64,000 bases of DNA, taken from NCBI GenBank assembly GCA_036346225.1, contig JARFIW010001215.1, positions 3,606,501 to 3,670,500 of the forward strand. Direction: 5' to 3'. The notes under the pieces are model-generated. The model saw only the letters and a program-made list of their open reading frames with translations, was not told where the DNA came from and ran no database searches. This document shows positions 33,961-45,165 of the stretch, one piece after another (the first letter of the stretch is position 1; the number at the start of each line of letters is the position of its first letter). The translations under genes were made by a program, and so were the position numbers. Source of the DNA: Platerodrilus igneus. Taxonomy: Eukaryota; Arthropoda; Insecta; Coleoptera; Lycidae.

Positions 33961-34535
33961 GCTGGTAGGAAAGGATATGCTGGTACCGTGTTCAATACAC
34001 CAAGTGAAGTGATTCTCAACGATTTAGAATGTTTCGGCTTCTTTTATCTGCCATTTGTTGGTATTGTAAGAATTTTGTAGCTTATCGCACACTTATCGAT
34101 GTATATTGTAAAGCTGGTATGCCTTTGTAGCACTGTTTTAATTTTACTTGTCCAATATATAACACGTGTAGAGTTTAGGGCTTTCCCTTTCTGTTCCTTC
34201 AGATGGATGATTGGATAGCACTGTTTGTAATTTACTATTAATTTCTGGGCACTTGATTTTAGACTGCACAACCGCCTGTTGCACAGGGGTTAGTTCCTGA
34301 TCACTAATCCTTTTAATAATAATAATCATAATAATAATAATACTTCGTGGTTAATTGTAATGAGTTTAAAACTTATAATTATTAACGGTATTCAAAGTAA
34401 AATATTTCCCGAAGCAAGGAAAACACATCTTGTTCGTCCAAATGTCGAAACCTAATCTCGTTTCGGTGCCGCCAAGTTGCCATTGACGCCACGTACCGTT
34501 CTCCGCTAGGATAATATCGCAGATGTACAGAGAAT
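33961..34535. other. unassigned interval
   Basis: No gene or mobile element recognised. It includes a small AAT-type microsatellite (about 34316-34342). On the minus strand 34510-34410 has a stretch YYPSGERYVASMATWRHRNE that might be coding relic text, but I cannot place it in a family. Confidence 0.4.
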
Positions 34536-34805
34536 GCGGCTCCGTGGTGTAGTTTATATGCGTGTCACTACTATGCCCAAGGTCCCACGGTCCGCTTAAA
34601 AAATGTTAGGCGAGCATTTTTCACAAAAATACACCCTCGTTCGAATGAGAGGTAAAATGGAGGTCCAGTGTGTAAGTGTTGTCACGCACGTTAAAGATTC
34701 CTATCTTGCTTGCAACAGCAAGGGTTCGGCAAAATTCAACATTTCCAGGTAAAAAAAACTCGCATCCTGGTCAATGTAGTACCTTCGGGTGGAGCATTGG
34801 AAAAT
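34536..34805 (+). mobile_element. tRNA-derived SINE, copy 4, box B lost
   Basis: Plus-strand copy starting gcggctccgtggtgtagttt. The usual gggttcgattcccgaca is missing: the text runs caaggtcccacggtccgc, a deletion of ~20 bp that removes the internal box B promoter. The rest (aaaatgttaggcgagca, cacgttaaagattcc, ...ggagcattggaaaatcaaa) is well kept. It sits between the Jockey endonuclease relic and the R1-like element. Confidence 0.82.
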
Positions 34806-34814
34806 CAAATCTGG

Positions 34815-35640
34815 GGTGTACAGAGAGAAGATGTCCCTCTTATCCGCTACTGGTCTAGGTCTCGTCAAAGTGGCTCTACTGATCGAAATCTGTATGCACT
34901 TTGCGAAGCAATCCACTTGCGCCCTTACTGCATCAGTAGTCAAGATGTCGTCAGATATTTTTCCACGACTTTGCCGGCCACAAAACCTTGCGGGTTTCGT
35001 TAATTACCGGGGCTCGCTCCTCTCAGAGTTTAGCGAGTACCAGGTTGTGGTAAAAAATTATTGAAGGCTCGGATTTTCGTGTTCAGTTTTGGTAGAGTAT
35101 CGCGATATCTGGTACGTATGGCCTGCCTTGGTAGATAGGCACGATTCTAAGTCTCTCAACTCTCGTCTGCCAGCACTCTGTCGATGTATACGTTCGTTGC
35201 CCTTTGATACTTGACTGTTCCAAGAGGGATATTCAGAGTTGAAGTACTCTACTAAACGTACCGACTCTCTTGTATCCAACAACGTGTCTAAGTCCTACGG
35301 GCGTAGTGGTTCGCGCTTGGTGAATTGTAAACCGAAACCAGACGTAGAGCCAACGTCTTCTAGGATTACACACATTGCAGTCACTTCTAATGGTTCTAGG
35401 TCTGGCTTTTCCAATACGTAGTGCTCCCGGTTTGCCTTGACGTACGCCTCTGTGCCTCCTCCAACGCCATCTTGATCGTTGTGAAACGGCTTGTAATTGA
35501 GAAGCTTCGGATCGTTTCTTGTGATGAGGAACGTTTTGTTCACCAGGGCAACGTCATGGTCGTGTCATAGCGCAAAACTCCAGCATTCTGATTTTTTTAT
35601 CTTCACCCCTTGCGCGTTCTAGAATGCTGTCTGTATGGTT
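34815..35640 (-). pseudogene. Jockey-clade LINE, endonuclease relic
   Basis: Minus strand. It starts near 35620 with KKIRMLEF and continues DVALVNKTFLITRNDPKLL, YKPFHNDQDGVGGGTEAYVK and LEKPDLEPLEVTAMCVILED (35555-35360). Then come DLDTLLDTRESVRLVEYFNS and EYPSWNSQVS (about 35290-35210). These follow the order of the apurinic-type endonuclease of Jockey elements: the ET.L segment, the GGG.A segment and the GDFN..H..W segment. In the last, the GDFN and H residues are replaced (VEYFNSEYPSWNS), so catalysis is lost. A linker up to 34815 continues as far as the SINE. It may be the 5' half of the RT relic at 28150-29280. Confidence 0.8.
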
Positions 35641-36180
35641 CCTGGATTTCTGCGGCGTCTATCCATTAATAATGGTAAAGTTTGCTGATATCCTTGCCGC
35701 AGGCAATGAAACCCACAAATAATTCGCCGTGTTTGTGTCGCGCCCGTTTTTCAATTGATAGTAAGCTTACTTCTTAATAAGCCTTTATTCCGGTTAAGAA
35801 GGCAGTAGATGGCGCTTGTGTTTGAGCCATGTCAACGATGCTTAATCTTATAAATTATTATTTTGTAAAGTCTTGTGTTATGTAGAGCTTTATGCAATTT
35901 AAACCTAAAAAGGGTAGTATTTCATTACAATTTAATTGCCTAATTTTAAGCAAATCTTTTGTGAAAATAGAAGAAGTTTAAAACCAAAAGGATTTGATTG
36001 TAATGCCACAGCTAGTGAAGCTGCGCAGAAATGGTTAAGAAAAGTCATACGGAGCTGCTTTGGTTACAACGCAGCATACAAAGTTGCGCAGCAAGTGAAT
36101 CTTTTTGTAAATCCAATACGCACCTCAAAAGTATCATTTTTTTGAAATGTTTATAATCATATTTCATCTTAATAGTTTCT
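35641..36180. other. unassigned interval
   Basis: AT-rich. A 69-codon frame at 35936-36145 begins at a TTG, not an ATG, and shows no family motif. I see nothing else to annotate here. Confidence 0.4.
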
Positions 36181-37330
36181 ATATTGGTACACCCACCACT
36201 TTTTTTTATAAAATTCAATGTTTAATTTACTTAAATTCTTGAACTATGAAATAATTATTTTAGTTTACCATTGTAATCTATACTGTTCATACTCAAAGAT
36301 TGTAAAAATTATTATGGTGGTTTTAAGATTATGAATAATAACGTTTCTTTGCATTCAAAATTATTGCAGCTTTATTATTTATTTGTTTTGATTAATAATG
36401 TGTAACATTGGCGCCTGTGAGATCATCGTCATAAGACGAAGAATGTTCAAACGCTAAATTATTGTTCAGGTTAATGTTTTATAGAAATAATTCGATACCT
36501 ATTAAATAGAAAAAAAAGTAACTTCAATTTGCAGTCTTAATTCATTATTCCAAATTCTGCCGAAGACAAATTCGAGTCGTTTTATGAAGGAACGATGTGT
36601 TTGCCAGTTATTTGGTAGAGCATTGAAAGAGATAATATGCAAACTTGAGTAGGTACGGTTAATTTTGATATTGGGTATCGACCTTGCTTAATGTAATTAG
36701 TCAATTAAAGTTCCCGATTATATTTTACCAGATTGATACCATACTTCTAGCAAGAATTGGTTTTTAAGTAGTAACAACTTCATGTTGGAAAGGCATGTTG
36801 ATTGAAAAATGTCCAAGTTTGACGAAGTCGCAGAATTTCCATTAGGATCTGGTTTCAACATTTCAATAATAAACGATAATGTGCAACGTGAAACTTCTCT
36901 TTGCTTCGGGCTTTCCAGTTTTTAAAAGCTGCCAATTTATATAACAAAATAATCGATACGTTTAGTAGACCTATTTTCTATATGCGCTAAGTAGAGATGT
37001 AGAGCGAGAATAATTTACATACACTATTGGTATCAGCTCGGTATGTTCACTGTTGCCACAGCAAATTCTTGTCCAACGAAAACTGTGAGCCTACAATTAT
37101 TTATCTATGAAAGAACTAAAAGCTTTGATAGTAGATGTTGGTCTAGATTTATTTCGTGAATTGATACATTTCTAAATTATCAGTGTAAACGTGAACCCTC
37201 TAAACAATATTTTATTTTACGTAATAAATGGAGTATTCGTGACGACATATTAAAGCTATCATGATGTTTGTAGGTCGTACTGTGGCATGCTGAATCTTGA
37301 CATTCAAGTTTATTTGAACCTATTGCACAT
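36180..37330 (-). repeat. old LTR relic related to the 41-55 kb gypsy LTR
   Basis: Read on the minus strand it has the landmarks of the long LTR in diverged form. 36770-36800 complements to caacatgaagttgttac (compare 42085-42105), and 36390-36440 complements to gccaatgttacacattatta (compare 42433-42455). The order is the same as in the LTR. It has no internal region next to it. Confidence 0.5.
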
Positions 37331-37411
37331 AATAGGTAACTCGCCATCCTATAATAATGTTACTCTATTTTGGGCAGATTGTAGATGACTGAAACCCTAG
37401 TATGCTTCGAT

Positions 37412-37418
37412 TATAAAA
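37412..37418 (+). promoter_or_regulatory. TATA-like box before the small secreted-protein gene
   Basis: tataaaa, 114 bp upstream of the start codon at 37533. A transcript starting about 25-30 bp downstream would have a leader of roughly 90 bp. In AT-rich DNA such a match is weak evidence alone. Confidence 0.35.
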
Positions 37419-37532
37419 AAAGAGGGTCGCGCATGTAACATATTTCATATTGAATTATTATATTTGAGTGATAAATTTGTGAATCTGAACACAACCTCAA
37501 ATTTTGTAATCGTTTTTTATGCTTTTATCGTG

Positions 37533-37850
37533 ATGTGGAAAGTGTTATGGTTAATACTTTTTTTAGAATTTTTTCAAATCAATGCATTTCACCGTTTTGC
37601 AGCTAAAATAAAATTTTCAGAAAAATATATGTTACCTCTCCACGTTCATGGAGGAAAACATCAGTGCAGAAATATTCCTAAGGAATTTACTACTAAAATT
37701 AAACGCATTACTGTATATAGCAAATGCTTGAAGTTGTGGAAAAAATTCAACTGTAAAGGACTTGGTAGGACAATAAGCAGAGGAATATCAGAAGTACCAT
37801 TTGAATTAGAGAATACGGTTTCGTCTGTAAGTAGTTGTAATCGCAAATAA
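37533..37850 (+). CDS. small secreted cysteine-containing protein, beta/gamma-crystallin-like repeat (candidate host gene)
   Basis: 105 residues from the ATG at 37533; the upstream in-frame extension to 37464 begins at TTG and is not used here. The N-terminus MWKVLWLILFLEFFQINA is a typical signal peptide, so the mature protein (~87 residues) should be secreted. It is basic, with four cysteines (one in GGKHQCRN, two in YSKCLKLWKKFNCKG, one in SSVSSC). The stretch RITVYSKCLKLWKKFNCKG followed by GISEVPFELENTVSSVSSC has the spacing of a beta/gamma-crystallin-type Greek-key motif (aromatic-x5-G, later S before V). I infer that fold; a defence or venom-type peptide is an alternative. The stop overlaps AATAAA (37846-37851), with a second at 37860. 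There are no introns and no transposon homology, and flanking sequence is old LTR relic. Function is unknown. Confidence 0.55.
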   Translation: MWKVLWLILFLEFFQINAFHRFAAKIKFSEKYMLPLHVHGGKHQCRNIPKEFTTKIKRITVYSKCLKLWKKFNCKGLGRTISRGISEVPFELENTVSSVSSCNRK

Positions 37851-37865
37851 ATTTATTTTAATAAA
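37846..37865 (+). terminator. polyadenylation signals after the small secreted-protein gene
   Basis: AATAAA at 37846-37851 overlaps the stop codon, and a second at 37860-37865 is the likelier one to be used. It is a common hexamer in AT-rich DNA. Confidence 0.4.
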
Positions 37866-39005
37866 TTAAGTACTATTTTTTCGGATATTGTGTTCAATAG
37901 CAAGTGCCTAAAATAAAACGTTTGAAATAAATAGAAAAAATATAGACTTCCGTTTTTGAAAGATGGTACAATGTAATTTGAAGTTTTTAGTGTCAGTCAA
38001 ATGTCATTATAATTTAGTTTTCTACATTTATTTGAAAGAAGACGATAACTTCAATTTAAAATTGACAAAATGACACAATAATGAGTGATTATCTATGTGT
38101 CACTGGATATTCTACGACACCTGCACAAAATTGCATCATTTATAAAATAAAGACGTTAGAACACTTGACGCGACGGACTATTCTTGGAATTGTAAAATTG
38201 GTAAATGTTGATTCAAGATGTTTCCGTATTGAGATCACTATAAATTGGATATCCTCGTACCCATATTGAGACGATTTTAAACTCAGAAAACTGACTAAAA
38301 CCCGTGTAGGGATGAAACAGCCACACTTGAAACGATAAGTTCTGAATCATAACCCAGGCCACAGCTTTACCTAAACAGTTTTAAAATAATTTCTGAATAC
38401 AAACAAAACACCAATGTTCTAAAGATAATACGTAATATGCAATCTGTACAGCAGTTTTAATACTATTGAAAACTGTGTCGCAAAATTCTGGTACACCTTA
38501 ACATTTACCTTTACTTATCCCTGCATCACCAAAAATATTCAGAATAAGAGTTCGTTAACCATTTTTGTTAAATCCAACGTCAATGAAAATAGTCACAATT
38601 GTCCTATATTAAAAAACACACTCTTCTCAAAAAGTATTTGTTAAAGAAACTAAAAATAATATCAAATAAAACTTAAGTAGGTACATATAACGGCATGCTG
38701 ACTCACCACCTACCGGCTTCGATGCCGATCCCTGCTGAACACACTACTTGGTAAGAACATCTTACGCTGAAAGAACAAGACATACTGGAAACTTTTAGCT
38801 TCTGTTGGGCTTCCAGCTGCTAAGGTAGTATTTGACAATCGCACTTCATGGATTTTGTTTTGTAGAACAACGTAATGGCGGCTGCCGTACTACCTAAGAC
38901 CTTGATTGTACTGGGGTTCTTACCAGGACTTCTTAGACGACGTAATCAGGGGCTCCATTGTGTGGTGAAGTAACAGGGAAATTCACATTTCATAGAAATT
39001 AATAT
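37866..39005. other. unassigned interval
   Basis: No recognisable gene. A 62-codon frame (38081-38269) has no family motif. The GC-richer part 38690-38960 looks different from its surroundings but I cannot assign it. Confidence 0.4.
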
Positions 39006-39440
39006 TGTAACGAAAACTCTTTTGTAGTTCTTTATTATCAATAGATTACACAAACCTTACCAACTATTGGTAGCTACAGTGAAATTATGTACTCACTCAG
39101 GGTAATTTATTTCCAGCTACTCGCTAACAGTGCAAATACTAACTTTTTAAAGGTATAATTCTATCTTTTTAATTACTATCGAAGCACGGAGGACAAGTGT
39201 TAATTTATATCGATCACTACAATATGTAGGTCTATTTATTTTAACAGAATGTTACCAATAATTTATTTTGTATTACGACTTTATAGGCCAAGACAGTATT
39301 ATAATTAAAGCTTGAATTAAAACTCCCGAGTGATGCTCATGTCGGTAATTTATGTACATTATCAATAATTCTCGACTGTTCTAAAACGTACTAAAATATA
39401 AAAATAATATCTAGAATGCTCTCATTGTCAACTTAATACA
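39006..39440 (-). repeat. solo/partial LTR remnant of the gypsy family
   Basis: Begins tgtaacgaaaactct, the complement of the LTR end (agagttttTGTTACA-type) at 44327-44337. It continues with cagctactcgctaacagtgc and atcgaagcac, matching the complement of 44050-44240. No primer site lies before it. Like the remnant at 10771 it follows the bases aatat. Confidence 0.6.
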
Positions 39441-39949
39441 ATTCTTAAATGCAACCTCTTATAAACTGTCTATCGAGTCTATCTGAAGATGCCACGCCAC
39501 CCATTGGGTGGCTATAAATTATTCTTTATCTGCAGATACTTCATATACGTTTGGCTGTATTATTCTAGTTAAAGGCAGACCAAATAATGTGTCGTTACAA
39601 TATTTAAAACCTAAGATGGTTTAAAAAGTTTATAGTTATTTTAATATTTTATTCAACAAACAAAAAGTAGTTTGAGTTCAACTTTTTATAATTGTGCACG
39701 AAAACTGTAACCTATATACGGTTGTTACGCTTTATTTTGCTAGTTTAACTGTAATTAGGTGTTATTTTTAAAAAGATAAAAATATGCTCAAACCTATTTA
39801 TATTCTACATGAAGTTTCCGTAATTATTCTTTAGAAAACAATTTTATAAAAACATTTTTGAATGAGTTTATTCTAGTTAGCGTTGGTTCTTTTATGATAA
39901 GTTATATAAATCCAATCAAGTAGTTACTAAATTGTTATAATGAAAATCG

Positions 39950-40500
39950 TGCTTTTTCTTTTTACGTGATTGGTAGGTAACTGGAAAATGATGTTTTCTT
40001 AATAGTAGTTTTAATATTTTCAGCCCGATTTCTAACCAGTATTCTTCAGATTTTAACGCACATTCTGAGTCTTATATTTTACTCCCACATTGTTAGGTTC
40101 TTTGAACTAATGCTTAGTTGGTCGTGCTATAGAAATTTCACATTATCGCTACCACACATTTTGTTTGGCTGCCGTTGTTTGCAGATGAAGTTATGATGAG
40201 ATTAGAAACTTGCAGTTAGCTACGACGATGATATCATTTCTTACCTTATAATCACCATAAGGAATTTGACAACCTTTGAATATTAACAATGTATGATTAC
40301 AAAAATAATCCTTCCTTAGATTAAGAATGCATGTAAACTACAAATTATATTTCTTAAAGATATTAACTCTAACCCTATTAGTGGGATTTACCAATACAGA
40401 ACCTATTAGAATAAAATATTATTATAGACATTTCAGAGGAATGTTACCAACTAAGTCTGTTCGTTAACGAAATCCCTCTTGCTAAACTTCAAATATAAAT
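39950..40500 (+). repeat. diverged LTR fragment of the gypsy family
   Basis: 40245-40450 follows 42515-42710: ggaatttgacaacctttgaa, ttaagaatgcatgtaa, ctaaccctattagtgggatt and acagaacctattagaataaa. It is strongly diverged. 40501-41457 has no supported feature; two open frames there (40870-41073, 41037-41336) show no motif. Confidence 0.55.
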
Positions 40501-41457
40501 CCAACAGTAATACCACTAGGACTCATCCAAACCACACACGTACATTCATTTGCACACACGCACATTAGCCGTCACGATTGCCTTGTATTAGCAAGACCAC
40601 CCAGCTCGACACCGATCAGTTCAAAGGGATAAGGGAAGAACATGCAGCTCAAGCACTTAGGAGTTATTTACCGAATTTTGCTAAATTTATTTTATTTTTT
40701 TAATGTTAATTCTGTTCATTTATTCAAATTATCTTAGATATCTACCACTAAGATGGGCCTATGATCTGGGTATCGTCTGAAATAGTAAACGATAGAAAAA
40801 GGTAATGTGCCTCTTTAAAATACTTTTTTATTCCTTTCCAAATGTTCTTATTGGTAAATAAACTTACCCTTGGCCCTAATGTTAAGTAAACCTTATAACA
40901 AACGTAAAACATTCAAAGTCAACTATCTCGAAATGGCGCCTTACAAGTTCAGATTTTTTTATTCGGGGTACCAAATCGCACCCAAATTAAAAATTCTACT
41001 GAAAATTGGATTTCTAGAACAGTCTACTCCGAGTTTTTGTTGCAATTTTACCGCGATAAAAATCTTAAAATAAAGATGCGTGAGGAGGCGCTTAATACTG
41101 TACAAATTCTCTACTCACCCTCCTTTCTGACTACACAATTATGTTACATTTTATCCTACAAAAATTCTTTTAAACTCATTACGGTATCTGAAACTTCAAT
41201 GCATGTTACGTTTCTAGCTTCTGTAAACCTAGCTGGTAATTCACGTAGGAACTTGGTGAAGTACCTCACTAAAATTCTATATTCCGTTAAAGTACCGAAA
41301 CCCTCGACCGTACTAACAAAAATGGTTGTCGGCTAACTCAGTAAGATTGGCGGTGTAGTGTCTTGAAGAAGGTCCCGAAATGCTATCGTATGGGAAATAC
41401 CAGCTTAATCCAGAATTATTTTGGGTGCCACTTAATCTCAAAATACGGGAACTACTA

Positions 41458-44337
41458 TGGTAATGTTCCAGAAGAAATAGCAAGGGATGACAAAATCTGA
41501 AATCAGGAATGTGATTCTGACCTACGTTTAACACTAGGAATAATCGAGTACACTAACGCTAAGACCATCCTAAAGTAAACATTATAATAAAAACACTAAT
41601 ATACCTATTTAGAAAGTGCTAGTTAAAAAGAAGGTTTTCAAAGTCAAATGCTAAATTACCTGTATATTAATCGCGGATCTAGGTAATTGTAATATATTTT
41701 ATTACATTACCTTCACATTACTGTGAAGAACACCAATATAAATATAACCATTCTTATACAAAAAATAAAATGTCACAAATTACTTAGCTTAAAGGAATAC
41801 GTTATCGACGAACACAATTACTTTTTAAATTTTTAAACCAATGAGAAGAACGTACTGTGGGTACGTTTATAAATTTATACAGTAAAAAATTTTCATTAAT
41901 ATACACTCTAGGTGATAGTTTCAGAAGATTTATTTTAAATAACTGAGAATCATCGGCTCTAGATAACTTTGAAAACAACTAAAATCAATGATATTTTAGA
42001 ATCAATTCATTCTAACCAGAACCCATGGGACTTCTGGGACTTCGTTAAAAAGTTTGAGTTATTAATTAAACATGACTTTTCCAACATGAAGTTGTCGATT
42101 TAATGGTAACCAATTGTTCTTAAAATTAAAAATAACTAACCTAGTTTATACTTTATTCTTTAAAGGTTTACTGAACCTACTCAAGTTGCATGTTATCTCT
42201 TTCAATGTTAATAACGAAGGGCTCAACAAAATAAGATACCTTCCCTCTTTGGCAGAATTCGAACAAACGAATTAAGACTGTAAATCAAAATTACTTTTGT
42301 CGATTTTCACTATCCAACGTATTATCTTACTGAAACTTTAACTTGAATCAGAGAAAAGCTTTTTATTTGCCGAATCAGCACAATTTTACGTATTAACTTT
42401 CCTCGTTCCAAGGCGATGAATTTATAGACCCGCCAACGTTATACATTATTAATCACATCAAACTGCACTAAATTAGAATACAAAGTAGCCATGATATTTC
42501 TAACCTAAAACCGCTATAAATTTGACAGTCTTTGAATAAGAACAATGTAAGATACAAAAATAATTCTTGCTTGGATAAAGAAGGTATGTAACCTAAAAAA
42601 TATATTTCTTTAAGGCAGTAACTTTAACCCTATTGGTGGGATTAACCGATACAGAAACTATGAAAATAAAATATGATTATACACATTTCAAAACAATGTT
42701 AAAAGTACTTTAGGAGATTTTAGCAGTATTTTGGGCTGGCACCATTGGACTTTAACGCACACGTATTTGACGTTGTTTGTGGTAAAAAATATAATTTTAC
42801 AGACTATTTGTGGAACTATTAAACAAACTGTTGCGTTTTAACTTTCCTCGTTCCAAGACGATGAATTCATAGACCCGCCAACGTTATACATTATTAATCA
42901 CATCAAACTGCGCTAAGTTAGAATACAAAGTAGCCATGAAATTTCAAACCTAAAACCGCAATGAATTTGACAGTCTTTGAGTAAGAACAATGTAATACAA
43001 AAATAATTTTTTTTAGATCAAGAAGGTATATAACCTAAAAGTTTTATTTCTTTAAGGCAGTAACCCTAACCCTATTGGTGGGATTAACCAATACAGAAAC
43101 TATGAAAATGAAATATGATTATATACATTTCAAATAATGTTACAAGTACTTTAGGAAATTTTAGCAGTATTTTGGACTGGCACCATTGGACTTTAACGCA
43201 AATGTATTTGATGTGGTTTATAGTAAAGAAATATAATTTTACAGACTATTTGTGGAACTATTAAACAAACTGTTGTCGAATAAATCTACGCTTAAATAAA
43301 GCAAAAGTTTCTTGGGAATTAATTAAAATATGCGGGTATTCAATCCTGCATGTAATATTTATTTTGAAAAAGCGAAACTAGAGCATATTCAATAAAATTC
43401 TAGTAACACGAAAGAAGTCTTTTATCTTCGATTCATCAAATACAACTTAAATATTAATGCTCCATCCTCTGTTAAGTCCTTTTAAGAAATCCAATTTTCA
43501 TGCAAAGTGTCTCATTCCAACTGCACTAAATTTATTGAAGTAATATACACCGACTACCATTTAATCTCCAATTTTTAAGTAAACTCTATATTACGATGGT
43601 TTTTATTTGTTTTAAATACGCATTTCAATATATTTTAAATAATTGTTGGCTGTCAAATTTTGTACGTTTTGTGTACGAATTTAACTACGTAAACTCTATA
43701 CTGTTCTGACGCCGCTTAGTCTACCTGTGACCAGAATAATTACATTATATCGTAAATGAAGAGTTTGAACACAAATGATCATTGACGGGTCCTGCGGTGC
43801 AAGATCTTTTGATTGAACAGGTGCAAGATTTTGCATTTAAAGATTACAATAGGTACATTTGAGAATGTCATTTACATAATTTCTAGTATGTTTTGAAGTA
43901 ATCTAGAGGTTTCTGAATATGTAAGTAAAGCGCTATCGTGGATTTTGGGGTTTAATTCTAATTGCAGCTTTGATAATACTATTTGTTCTAATGTAACGTT
44001 TTAAGTACAATATGTTCTAGTTTAAAGCCTGGAAGTCATGATGTAACATAAATTACTGTTACTTGCCCTGTTGATATAAATTAGTGTAGCGATTATATAG
44101 ATTAATATAAATTAATAATTAGTGCTTCGATATTTAGTTATAGTGCTTTAATAAATAATAACTAAGAAGATAGCATCATAGTTTAGATGAAAATACTTAT
44201 ATTGTTAACGATTAGCTGAAAGTAAATAATTGTATAAGCTTTTAAGGTTCCATTGTAACTACGAGTTGTTGAAAAGGCTTATACACTCAATTTGAAAATA
44301 AATATCTGTTGTCAGTGCAAATAGAGTTTTTGTTACA
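41458..44337 (+). repeat. gypsy long LTR 1 (about 2.9 kb)
   Basis: It starts at TGGTAATGTTCCAG (41458) and ends GTTACA (44337), just before a primer site. It matches 46227-51849 and 53734-55711. Unlike the others it carries an internal tandem duplication of about 447 bp: the segment starting ttaactttcctcgttccaag occurs at about 42393 and 42840. An LTR near 2.9 kb is large for this superfamily. No open frame of note. Confidence 0.8.
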
Positions 44338-44338
44338 C

Positions 44339-44355
44339 TGGTGTCAAGTGGTGGA
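44339..44355 (+). other. primer binding site, tRNA-Leu type
   Basis: tggtgtcaagtggtgga (and tggtgtcaagtgatggga in the second copy at 51851) resembles tggtgtcagaagtggga, the complement of the 3' end of a tRNA-Leu with CCA, with a small indel. It lies 1 bp after the LTR. Confidence 0.6.
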
Positions 44356-44974
44356 ATTAAAAACTTTTGAACGATCTTTATTTGCATGCCTGTCACTCGT
44401 AATCTTTTTGATTAGGAAATGCAAATAAAAAGGAAATGGCCAGAAAAATTCTTTTGTTTTTGTAGGACTACAGGTCGGCTGAAAACCTCAAAACTGCCGA
44501 AAAGTTTTGCAGAGAAACAAGACCAAAACTCTGGGAGCTTGCAGTGAAATTAAAAGAAAGTAACACGAGGTTTACAGAAAAATAGAAAAATTACAGGAAT
44601 ATGCCGTAGGTCTTGCAGAGAAACTGAACGAGACCGCGGTGAGTTTATATAAAAATTTTACAGAATTAAAAGCGGATGGCCAAAAATTAATTGAAAACGA
44701 TAGTCAATTAAGTAGGAATTTATACAGTTACTACAAAAACCGCGAAAAAGCTGTAAGCGAAAATTTCCTACGGTTTACAGAAATTGGAAGTGCATTTCGT
44801 GGGCAACACACAAGAACTAGGAGCAGAGTTAATAAAGACTCCTGGTAAATTAGAAGAAGAGGTAGTGGAGGATGGAAGAACAGATTCATTATCAACAGTG
44901 CAAGCAACAGAGCCCTTAATATCGGTAATACAACAGCACGTCATAAAATTTAAGAATACTCCCTGTATGTTTGT

Positions 44975-45165
44975 TTAGTATTTTTCTTAATCTTCTTTGG
45001 GAAATAAACCAATCATAGTTTTTAAAATTATCTTTATTTACGTTTCGATCCATGACCTAGGATAGTTGTCAAAATAATTTTGACAACGATCGACATGGAT
45101 CGAAACGTAAATAAAGATGATTTTAAAAACTATGAGTGGTTTAATTCTCAAAGAAGATTAAGAAG
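44975..45165. mobile_element. hairpin (fold-back) element, copy 2
   Basis: Near-perfect inverted repeat: arms cttctttgggaaataaacc / ggtttaattctcaaagaag and tttacgtttcgatccatg / catggatcgaaacgtaaa around gtcaaaataattttgac. It shares the central motifs with the 24674-24906 element and lies in gypsy gag at the same place as copy 3. Confidence 0.72.

Noticed and set aside
35936..36145. 69-codon frame after the Jockey relic
   Set aside because: It starts at TTG rather than ATG and shows no recognisable motif.
41037..41336. 99-codon plus-strand frame before LTR 1
   Set aside because: I tried to fit it to the end of gypsy pol but found no convincing motif.
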